A stretch of 64,000 bases of DNA. Origin: CAVUMR01 sp963742715. GTDB taxonomy: Bacteria; Actinomycetota; Actinomycetes; Mycobacteriales; Micromonosporaceae. A program made the translations under genes and the position numbers. Shown in pieces: positions 25,901 through 34,600 of this stretch; the first letter of the stretch is position 1, and every line of letters begins with the position of its first letter. The notes under the pieces are model-generated. The model was given only the letters and a program-made list of their open reading frames with translations, did not search any database and was not told where the DNA came from. The DNA lies in contig CAVUMR010000002.1 in NCBI GenBank assembly GCA_963742715.1, positions 1,488,001 through 1,552,000 on the forward strand, read 5' to 3'.

Positions 25901-28697
25901 CGAGCTCGACCCGACCGACGTGCTGGAGATCGGCTGCGGTACCGGCCTGCTGATGTTCCCGCTGCTCCCTCGGGTGGACAGGTTCGTCGGCGTCGACATC
26001 TCCGCCACCACCCTGGAGAAGCTCGGGCAGGCCCTGGCGGGGCACCCGGAGTCCGATCGGGTCCTCCTGCACAAGGCGGAGGCGGCCGACCTGCGCGGGC
26101 TGGACGGTCACACGTTCGACACGGCGGTGCTGAACTCCGTCGTCCAGTACTTTCCCACCGAGAGCTACCTGGCCGGGGTACTGCGCGACACCGTGCACCG
26201 GATCCGGGCCGGTGGCGCGGTGTTCCTCGGCGACCTACGCCCGCGCGAGAGCCTGCGGCTCACCCACGTGTGGATCGGATCCGTGCGCGGCGGCCGGCGT
26301 ACCACCCTCGGCGAGCTCGACCAGTGGGTGCGGCGCGCGGTGGAGGCGGAGCGGGAGCTGCTCGTCTCGCCGTCGGAGCTGCTCGCCGCCGCCGGCGACG
26401 CCGGGCTGTGGCTCGACCACAACCTGCACGAGGGCCGCGGGGTCAACGAGCTGGTCAGGTTCCGGTACGACGCGGTGGTGCACACCGGGCCCGCCGACCT
26501 CGACGTGTGCCCCGACTGGGTCGACTGGGACCCCGACTGGCGGATCGAGGAGCTGGTACCGGCGCTGACCGACCCGCGCAGCCGGCTGGGCGTCCGCGGC
26601 GTACCCAACGCCCGGGTGTGGCAGGAGCGCGCCCTGCTGGCCGCGCTGCGCTCCGGCGAGCGGGAAGCCACCATCCAGGAGGTGCTCGAACGGTCCACCG
26701 AGCCGCGCGGGACCGATCCGCAGGACGTGTTCGACCTCGCCGAGCAACACCGGCGCACGGTGCGGATCCGCTGGTCGCCGGGGCGCGAGGACGGCACCGT
26801 CGACATCGTCGTACTGCCCGCCGAGGCGGTCGGTCGCCGGGTCCGGATCGCCGGGTTCGAGCGGGCGGACGCGACCGGGGACGAGCCGGTGACGCCGACC
26901 GACCCGCTCCGGGTACACGCGCGCAACCGCCTCGTCGCCGAGCTGCAGGCGGCCGCGATGTGCGAGCTGCCGCGGCACATGGTGCCGAAGCGGTTCGTGC
27001 TGCTCGACCACATTCCGATCGACCGGGCCGGCAAGTTGGACGTCCGGGCGTTGCCGCAGCCGGTCTCGGACGAGTCGGTACCCACGACCGCCGGCGAGCC
27101 GCCGTCGGGACAGGTGGAGACCGCGCTCGCCGGCATCTGGGAGGACCTGCTGGGCGTGTCCGGAGTGCACGCCACCGACGACTTCTTCCGGCTCGGCGGC
27201 CACTCGATCGTCGCCACCCGGCTGGTGAACCGGGTGAACGAGCTGTTCGCCTGCGGCCTGTCGCTGCGGGACCCGTTCGAGCGGCCGGTACTGCGGGCGC
27301 TCGCCGCGCGCATCGAGGAACTGCTCGCGACCAGGGAGTCCAACCTCCCGCTGCTGCCGGTGCTGCGCCGGCGCGACATGCCGTTGTCGTTTGCGCAGGA
27401 GCGGTTGTGGTTGATGGATCAGTTGGTGTCGGGGTCGGGTGCGTACAACATTCCGCATGCGTTGCGGTTTCGGGGTGTGTTGTGTGTGGGGGTGTTGGAG
27501 CGGGCGTTGGGGGAGGTGGTGCGGCGGCATGAGGTGTTGCGGTCGCGGTTTGTGGTGGTGGGTGGTCGGCCGGTGGTGCGGGTTGGTGGGTGGGGTGGTT
27601 TTGGGTTGTCGGTGGTGGATGTGTCGGGGGAGGTGGATCCGGTGGGGGCGGCGCGGGTGGTGTCGGTGCGGGAGGCGCGGGAGCCGTTTGATGTGGGGCG
27701 GGGTCCGTTGGTGCGGGGTGTGGTGGTGCGGTTGGGGGAGTTTGATCATGTGTTGTTGTTGACGGTGCATCACATTGTTTCGGATGGCTGGTCGAGTGGT
27801 GTGTTGGCGCGTGAGGTGGGGGTGTTGTATGAGGCGTTTCGGCGGGGTGGGGGGTCGCCGTTGGTGCCGTTGGGGGTGCAGTACGGGGATTTTGCGGTGT
27901 GGCAGCGGGGGTGGTTGAGGGGGGAGGTGTTGGCGGGGCAGTTGGGTTTTTGGCGGGAGCGGTTGGCGGGTGTGTCGGTGTTGGAGTTGCCGGGGGATCG
28001 GGTGCGGCCGGGGGTGTTGAGTGGGGCGGGGTGTACGGAGCGGTTTGTGGTGTCGTCGGTGGTGGCTGGTCGGTTGGTGGGGTTGGCTGGTCGGTTGGGT
28101 GTGACGTTGTTCATGGTGTTGGTGGCGGGTTTTTGTGCGGCGTTGTGTCGGGTGACGGGGCAGGACGACATCGCGATCGGCACCGCCGTTTCGGGTCGGA
28201 CCCGGACCGAGACCGAGAACCTGATCGGTTTCTTCGTCAATACGTTGGTGTTGCGGACGGATGTGTCGGGTGATCCGACGTTCCGGGAGCTGTTGGGGCG
28301 GGTGCGGGAGACCGCGTTGAGCGCGTACGCACACCAGGACGTTCCGTTCGACCAGGTCGTCCAGGGAATCGCCCGGGAGGGAAACGAGCCCCAGCAGTTC
28401 ATCCGCGCCGTCCTGCAGATCGACGAGTCACTCGGCGAGCTGCCCGAGCTGGACGGCGTCACCGTCGAGCGGTGGGACGTCGACAAGGGACAGCCCAAGT
28501 TCCCCCTGGTCATCACCGTGTGGCCGGAGGATGGCACCCTCGTCGCCGGCGTGGAGTACGCGGTCGACTGGCTCACCCGCGATGAGGTCCACCTGCTGTG
28601 GGACCGGTTCGCCGAGGCGCTGGCCGAGATGTGTCACGACCTGGAGCGCCCGGTCGGGTCGGCCGGTACGCCGGTGCCCGAGGCGGCTCTGCGGTGA
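22908..28697 (+). CDS. NRPS C-A-nMT-T-C with duplicated C-domain cores
   Basis: This is a 1929-aa protein starting at GTG 22908. C1 has HHIVSDGW (His163-His164). The A domain (A3 TSGSTGTPKGV ~640; YGPTECTVDA) has an odd A4 segment (TSDAFIEDL). A tentative pocket D-A-E-Q-V-A-V-V-D-K, acidic at two positions, suggests a basic residue, with no firm match. An N-methyltransferase domain (~960-1270, EIGCGTGLL) is inserted between A8 and A9, as in N-methylating modules. T has GGHSI with Ser1433. C2 (from ~1492) has HHIVSDGW at 1621 and ends the protein without a following A-T. C1 and C2 share an 803-bp identical DNA block whose codon use is unlike the rest of the gene. N-methylation of the loaded residue is expected. 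The partner of C2 must be another protein. Confidence 0.9.
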   Translation: MLNTPNRAAALRKLLAAEGFDSTSRITPGSADGTLSFAQERLWLMDQLVSGSGAYNIPHALRFRGVLCVGVLERALGEVVRRHEVLRSRFVVVGGRPVVRVGGWGGFGLSVVDVSGEVDPVGAARVVSVREAREPFDVGRGPLVRGVVVRLGEFDHVLLLTVHHIVSDGWSSGVLAREVGVLYEAFRRGGGSPLVPLGVQYGDFAVWQRGWLRGEVLAGQLGFWRERLAGVSVLELPGDRVRPGVLSGAGCTERFVVSSVVAGRLVGLAGRLGVTLFMVLVAGFCAALCRVTGQDDIAIGTQIANRNHPEIENLIGFFVNTLVLRTDVSGDPTFRELLGRVRETALSAYAHQDLPFERLVQELAPQRDLAHGVPLFNVDLMLQNAPFPRLDLDDLQVTIEDRDTGTAKSDLGLMFWESNQDGQQELIGWYEYSTDLFEPQTVRRLVNQLLLVLEHATLDPDLRVSELPLMDEESRELVTAASRGRRTEPARFESVVELFERTARVRDRQPALVLGGISCDYRELDERANELAIRLLALGVRPDDRVAVFTDRSIEALVAVLGILKSGAAFAMIDTATPARRLTALLDGLAPRVVVTDGTAALTYDGVATVPVPRTGERLATAPPVRVLPTSMAYVMHTSGSTGTPKGVMIEHRGLANLTRWLDDVIHRTGVQGAPVASFNADFTSDAFIEDLCLLFLGATMHLPDAMLRRDPDALAGFIRAHGVQFLQCSPTQLAQLLERDLFGAGAPLRRVVVAGEAVSQGLWDRLAGIPGVEVWNVYGPTECTVDATAIRIAPGLVSTIGKPVDNVDILVLDSRGRLVPPGVRGEICIGGPQVGRGYAGRPRLTAEVFVPDPRADRPGGRLYRTGDIGSYRGDGTVAFHGRADHQVKLHGHRVELGEVESVLATCPGVADVRAVVGRASDGADLLVAYVVPHRDRLLSESADLVRSWEEVFDVQQGVRHAGAADFDLAGWNDTASAQQIADDEMRLWRDTTVRRILELDPTDVLEIGCGTGLLMFPLLPRVDRFVGVDISATTLEKLGQALAGHPESDRVLLHKAEAADLRGLDGHTFDTAVLNSVVQYFPTESYLAGVLRDTVHRIRAGGAVFLGDLRPRESLRLTHVWIGSVRGGRRTTLGELDQWVRRAVEAERELLVSPSELLAAAGDAGLWLDHNLHEGRGVNELVRFRYDAVVHTGPADLDVCPDWVDWDPDWRIEELVPALTDPRSRLGVRGVPNARVWQERALLAALRSGEREATIQEVLERSTEPRGTDPQDVFDLAEQHRRTVRIRWSPGREDGTVDIVVLPAEAVGRRVRIAGFERADATGDEPVTPTDPLRVHARNRLVAELQAAAMCELPRHMVPKRFVLLDHIPIDRAGKLDVRALPQPVSDESVPTTAGEPPSGQVETALAGIWEDLLGVSGVHATDDFFRLGGHSIVATRLVNRVNELFACGLSLRDPFERPVLRALAARIEELLATRESNLPLLPVLRRRDMPLSFAQERLWLMDQLVSGSGAYNIPHALRFRGVLCVGVLERALGEVVRRHEVLRSRFVVVGGRPVVRVGGWGGFGLSVVDVSGEVDPVGAARVVSVREAREPFDVGRGPLVRGVVVRLGEFDHVLLLTVHHIVSDGWSSGVLAREVGVLYEAFRRGGGSPLVPLGVQYGDFAVWQRGWLRGEVLAGQLGFWRERLAGVSVLELPGDRVRPGVLSGAGCTERFVVSSVVAGRLVGLAGRLGVTLFMVLVAGFCAALCRVTGQDDIAIGTAVSGRTRTETENLIGFFVNTLVLRTDVSGDPTFRELLGRVRETALSAYAHQDVPFDQVVQGIAREGNEPQQFIRAVLQIDESLGELPELDGVTVERWDVDKGQPKFPLVITVWPEDGTLVAGVEYAVDWLTRDEVHLLWDRFAEALAEMCHDLERPVGSAGTPVPEAALR
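23008..23810 (+). repeat. 803-bp direct repeat, copy 1 (C-domain core)
   Basis: This copy appears identical to 27382-28184, an offset of exactly 4374 bp (1458 codons). It covers the C domain from the first core motif (LSFAQERLW) past HHIVSDGW to DDIAIGT. Shorter near-identical stretches continue to about 23960. Third codon positions are almost only G or T (ttg, gtg, ttt, cat, ggt), while flanks use C/G. The identity was read by eye and is supported by identical shadow translations in other frames. Confidence 0.93.
27382..28184 (+). repeat. 803-bp direct repeat, copy 2 (C-domain core)
   Basis: This is the second copy, in the terminal C domain of the same synthetase. After it the two copies differ over ~30 nt (QIANRNHPEI versus AVSGRTRTET), then become nearly identical again up to the AYAHQD motif. 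This mosaic pattern is what gene conversion or a modular C-domain swap would leave. Confidence 0.93.
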
Positions 28698-31600
28698 GCC
28701 GGCGGCAGGGCGGCACGCTCGTCGACATCCTCACCGCGCGGGCGGCCGAGAGACCGGACGCGATTGTGTTCGGATTCCTCGGCACGGATGCGATCGCCGT
28801 CGATCAGGCGTCGTACCGGGACCTGCTGGTCGCGGCCGGTCGGGTCGCGTCGGTACTGCGCGACCGGGGTGCCGTCGGCGAGCGGGTGCTCATCGTGGCG
28901 CCGCCGGGACGCCGGTACCTCGAATGGTTCCTCGGTTGCGTACTGGCCGGAGCAGTCGCGGTACCGTCCGCCCCGCCCACGAACAGCCAACGCGCCGAAC
29001 GGCTGCGGACAGTGATCGCCAACGCCGGGGCCGGCTTCGCCGTCGGGGCGGAGCGGCAGCGACGGCTGCTGGCCGGCGCGGACCTGCGCTGGTTCGACGT
29101 CGACGACCACGTCACCGCGCCCGAGTCGGAGGCACCGGCCGGTCCGGCCGCGGACGACGTCGCGTTCCTGCAGTACACCTCCGGTTCGACCAGTGCGCCC
29201 AAGGGCGTGGTCGTGACGCACTCCGCGCTGGTGGCCAACCTCGGCCAGATGACCGAGGTGTTCGGGCTGGATCCGGCTGCCCGCGGGGTGAGCTGGTTGC
29301 CGCCCTACCACGACATGGGACTGATCGGCGGAATTCTGGTACCGGTCTTCGCCGGCTTCCGGATGGACCTGATGGATCCGGTCGCGTTCTCCCGCGATCC
29401 GCTGGGTTGGATCCGGGCGGTCGCCGCGAGCGGCGCGACGATCAGCGGCGGACCCGACACCGCCTTCGAGCTGGCCGCCCGGGAGCTCGCCAAACACGGC
29501 GACGACCTGGAGCTGGACCTGTCCCGGTGGTCCACCGCGTTCGTCGGCGCGGAGCCGGTCCGGGCCGAGACGCTGGCCCGGTTCGCGGCGGCGGCGGCGC
29601 CGCTGGGGTTCGACCGCCGGGCGTTCCGACCCTGCTACGGACTGGCCGAGGCCACCCTCATGGTCACCTGCGCGCCGGCCGCGTCGGTGGCCGCGCCCGT
29701 GGCCGCGTCCGGTGCCGTGGCGGATGGCCCCGTCGCCGGTGCCGTGGCGGAAGACCCCGCCGCCGGTGCTGACCCGGCTCCGGTGAGCTGCGGTCCGCCG
29801 GTGCCCGGCGTCGAGGTGCTCGTCGTCGACCCGTCGACGGGACGGCCCGTGGAGGCCGGCGCGGTCGGCGAGGTGTGGGTGCGCGGGCCCAGCGTGGCGG
29901 CGGGCTACTGGCGCGCGCCCGCGGCCACCGCCGAGCGGTTCCACGCCGCGGTGCCCGGGGCTGCCGACCGCTACCTGCGTACCGGCGACCTCGGGCTGCT
30001 GACCGGGTCCGGCGAGCTGGTACCCACCGGCCGTTTGTCCGACCTGATGATCGTCGCCGGCCGGAACGTGTACCCGCAGGACCTCGAGGCGGCGGTCCGT
30101 CGCGCGGCGGATCCGCTGGAACCCGGGATGGCGGCCGCGTTCGAGCTCGACGGCGAGCCGGCGGTCCTGCTCGAGTGCCGCGTCCCGGACGCCCGGGCGG
30201 AGTCGCTGCTGCGCGAGCTGCGCGACGCCGTGCTCGCCGAGTGCGACGTTCGGCCGGCCGTGGTGGCACTGGCGCGTACCGGCACCCTGCCCCGTACGTC
30301 CAGCGGGAAGGTGCAGCGCTCGCTCACCCGCGAGCGGTTCGTGGCGGGACGGTGCCACCTGCTCGCCACCCTCGACGACCGCGCGGACCAGCGACCCGAC
30401 CGGGGGTCGACCTACGGCCGGCCGGTCGACCGCGGGACGGTCCTCGCCCACCTCCGGCGCCGGCTCGCGGACGCCGGTTTCCCGGTCGACGCCGGCGACG
30501 ACCCGGCGATCTCCGCGCTGGGACTCGACTCGCTGTTCCTGATCCGGATGGCCGGCGAGTTGGACCTGGTCGCCGGCGGCCCGATCGACCGCGCGCACCT
30601 GTGGCGGACCGGCAGCCTCAGCGAGCTGGCCACGCTGGTCGTGCGGACCCGGGCCGGCCGGCCGGCCCTGACCAGCAGCGCGACCACCCCCGACGCCCCG
30701 CCGTCGGCGGCCGGAGCCGTACCGCTGACCGGCCCGCACGCCGGGATGTGGCTGGCGGAGCAGCTCAACCCGGCGACCACGAATCTCTGGATGGCCTGCG
30801 AGGTCGACGGCCTGGCCGTGGAGGTTCTCACCGGCCGGATCGACCGGCTGGTGGAACGGCACGACGCCTTCCGGCTGTCCTTCGAGCAGCGTGGCGGGCA
30901 GGTCGTCGCCCTGCCGGCGGCGGTCACCGGCGGCACCGTCACCACGGTCGTGGACGGCACCCGATGGTCCACCGCCCACCTACGGGACTGGATGGCCGCC
31001 CGCACCACCGAGCCGTTCGACCTGGGCGTACCGCCGCTGCTGCGCGCCTTCGTCGTCGAACGGCCCACCGGGCTGGCGCTGCTCCTGGTGGCACCGCACC
31101 TGGTGCTCGACTTCCAGTCCATCCTGGTGCTCGCCGAGGAGCTGATGACCGGTACCGCCGCCGGCAGCGCGGCGTCGTACCGCGAGCTTCTCGCCGCGTA
31201 CGCGGACACGTCGTCCGTACCGGCCGATCCGGCGTCGGAGCCACCGCCCGGGGCAGACCTCATGCTGCCGTTCCGCCGGTCGACGCAGGTGTCTTCGACC
31301 GCGGCCGCGGAGGAACGGACCGAGCTGTCCGCACGAGCGGTCGACGCCATCCGCGAGCTGGCCCGGTCCCAGCGCACCACCCCGCTCGCGGTACTGCTCG
31401 CGGTGTACGTGACGGCCCTGCACCAGCTCTCCGGTCAGGAACAGATCACCGTCGGAGTACCGGAGACGGGCCGCGCCGCCCCGCGGTTCGCCGGCACGGT
31501 CGGCATGGCCATGCATCCCGTACCGGTCACCGTGCGGATGACCCACGGCCGGTCGCTGGCCGAGCTCGCGGACGACATCGGCCGGCAGTTGCGGGCGACC

Positions 31601-34600
31601 TGGGAGCGCCGGTCGACCGCACCGACCGGCGCTTCGCCGGCGCCGTTCGAAACCGTCGTCATCCGCAACAGCGCGCAGGGCACCCGGTGGCCGCAGCTCG
31701 CCCTGTACGAGACCAGCGACGGTGTCGAGCTCGACGTCGACGGTGCCCGCTGGCGGTCGGTCGCGATTGCCCGGCGACTGGTCGCGGTGCCGCTGACGAT
31801 GGTGCTGGCCGAGCAGGACGACCGGGTCGTCATGGTGCTGCGGTTCCAGACCGACCGGTACGACGACGCGGGCGTACGCGAGCTGCTGCACGCCGTGCGG
31901 ATGGTCGCCGAGCGGCTCGCCGCCCCGGCCGCGGTGACCGCCCCACCCGTGACGACCACACCGGCCGCGGGCTCACCGGTCACCGCCTCGCCTGCTACCG
32001 AGCCGACCGCCCGCGGCGGCACGGTGGTGTCCGGCCTGCGCGAGGTCGTACACCGCTTCGGTGCCCGCGTCGCCCTCGAGGACAGCCGTACCGCGCTGAC
32101 CTACGACGAGCTGTGGGCGGCCGTGTCGAGCGCGGCCGGGGCGCTGGTACGCAACGGCGTGCGACCCGGCGACCGGATCGGGATCCTGCACCGGCGGGAC
32201 GTACACGCGGTGGTGGCGACGCTCGCGGTGTCACGTGCCGGTGCCGCGTTCGTACACCTGGACGTGGGTTCGCCGCCGGCGCGGCTGCGCGACATGGTGG
32301 CCGACGCCGGCGTTCGGTTGGTGGTGGCCTGCCCGGACAACGCGCCCACCGCGGCGCGGTTGCCGGTGCCGTGGCTGGCGTCCGACGCGATGACAGCGCC
32401 GGCCGCGTTGACAGTGCCGGCCGCGATGACTGGGCCCGCCGCGTTGGCAGTGCCGGCCGCGATGACTGGGCCGGTCGCGATGACTGGGCCGGCCGCGTTG
32501 ACAGTGCCGGCCGCGATGACTGGGCCGGCCGCGATGACAGCCGCCCCAGACCTGTCGGGCGACCCGCCGCCGGCCGCCGCGGCGTACGTCAGCTTCACCT
32601 CGGGCTCGTCGGGGCGGCCGAAGGGCGTCGTGGTGTCCCACCGCGCGGCGGTCGCCGGGGCGCACGGGACCGGCGTGCCCGTCGCGTTGGGGCCGGCCGA
32701 CGTGGTCTGCGGCATCTCCCCGTTCGGGTGGGACATCGCCGTGGCCGACATCCTCGCCGCCCTGCTGCGGGGGGCGACGCTCGCCGTCGCCGGCGAGGAG
32801 CATGAATCCGACGGTACGGCCCTGCGCCACTTCCTCGACCGGCACCGGGTGACGGTGCTGCAGACCACGCCGCAGCGGTGGCGGTTGCTCCTCGCCGCCG
32901 GATGGCGGCCGGCGCCAGGATTCCGCGCGATCAGCGGCGGCGACAGCATGACGTCGGCCGACGTGACGCGCTTCCACCAGGTGGGCGCGCACGTATGGAA
33001 CTTCTACGGTCCGACCGAGGCCACGTTCTGGGCGACCTGCTTCGACTTCTGCGACCCGCACCGGCCGGGCGACGTACCGATCGGGCGGCCGCTCGGGCAG
33101 TACCGGGTGTACGTGCTCGACGAAGCCGACCGGCCGGTACCTCCCGGCGCCGTCGGTGAGCTGCACATCGGTGGAGCCGCGGTGGCCGACGGGTACGCGG
33201 GCATGCCCCGGACCACGGCGGAGCGGTTCGTACCGGACCCGTTCAGCGCGGTCGCCGGGGCCCGGATGTACCGCACCGGTGACCTCGTCCGGTGGCGGGA
33301 CGACGTCGGACTGTCCTATGTGGGCCGCTTCGGCAGCTACGCCAAGCTGCGCGGGTACCGGGTCGAGCTGGGCGAGATCGAGGGAGTCCTGGCGGCCCTG
33401 CCGGCGGTACGCGAGGCGGCCGCCGGCATCGTCGACGGGGCCGGTCCCGGCGCCGAGGCCGAGGTCGTGGGCTATGTCGTACCGGCCGACGGGGTCGAGC
33501 TGGACCTGCTGGAGCTCAATCGCGGCTGCGCCGAGCGGCTGCCGCAGTACATGATCCCGACCCGGTACGCGGTGCTCGCCGCCCTGCCGGTGACCGGCGC
33601 CGGGAAGGTCGACCGCGCGGCGCTGCGGGAGGTGCCGCTGGAGGCGGTACGGGGCGCGGTTGCCCGTCGGCCCGGTACCGCGACCGAGACGCTCGTCGCC
33701 GAGGTGTTCGAGGAGGTGCTGGGCCGCGGCGAGGTGGACGTGCGGGACGACCTGTTCCTGATCGGCGGATACTCGCTGCGCGCCATGCAGGTGGCCTCGC
33801 GGCTGTCCGAGCGCACCGGGGCGGCGGTCGGTGTCCGTGACGTCTTCACACACCGCACCGTCGAGGCGCTCGCGAAGTGGCTGGACGCCGAGGGTCCGGC
33901 GCGTCGGCCCACCGGCTCCGGACCCCCGTCCGGCGGCGCCACCGGCACCGTGCTGCGGGGCCAGCGCCGGCTGTGGACCATGCAGGAGCTCTCCGGTACC
34001 GCGGAGCTCGGCATGCCCGTGCTGCTGGCGGTGCCCGGCGGCGACGCGACCGTGGTGGCCGCCACCGTACGGGCGCTGGTCGACCGGCACGCCCTGCTGC
34101 GGTCGGCTTTCGCGCTGGTGGACGGGGTGCTCACCCGGCTGCCGGGCGAGCCCGCTGCGGTACCCGATGCGCTGCTCATGGCGCCGGATCGCGACGCGGG
34201 TGGGGCCGCGGCGCGGGACTGGCTGGCCGCGGCGCGGGCCCGACCGTGGCGGCTCGACAGCGGCCCGCCGCTGCGTACGGCCATCGTCGACGTGCCCGGG
34301 TACGGCGTGTTCGTCGCGATGGTGGTGCACCACATCGCGTTCGACGGCTGGTCGGGCCAGCTGCTGGTGACCGAGTTCGCGGCGGCCTACCGGGCGCTCG
34401 CCGCCGGGGGCACCCCGGTCCTCGCGCCGCTCGCCGAGCTGGACGACGTGCTGGTACGGGTGGCCGCCGGCGAGACCGACGAGGCGACCCGCGACGACGT
34501 CGCCTACTTCGTGCGGCAGGTGGCCATGGTCCCGGAGCTGCCGTTGCCACTCGCCGGAGGCGGCCCGGTCCCGCCGACCGGTCCGGGAGACGGGCGGTGT

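Noticed and set aside
22824..26198. 1124-aa open frame on the minus strand
   Set aside because: It is the shadow of the 1929-aa NRPS. The translation is His/Pro/Gln-rich, reflecting the G/T-rich strand, and has no domain.
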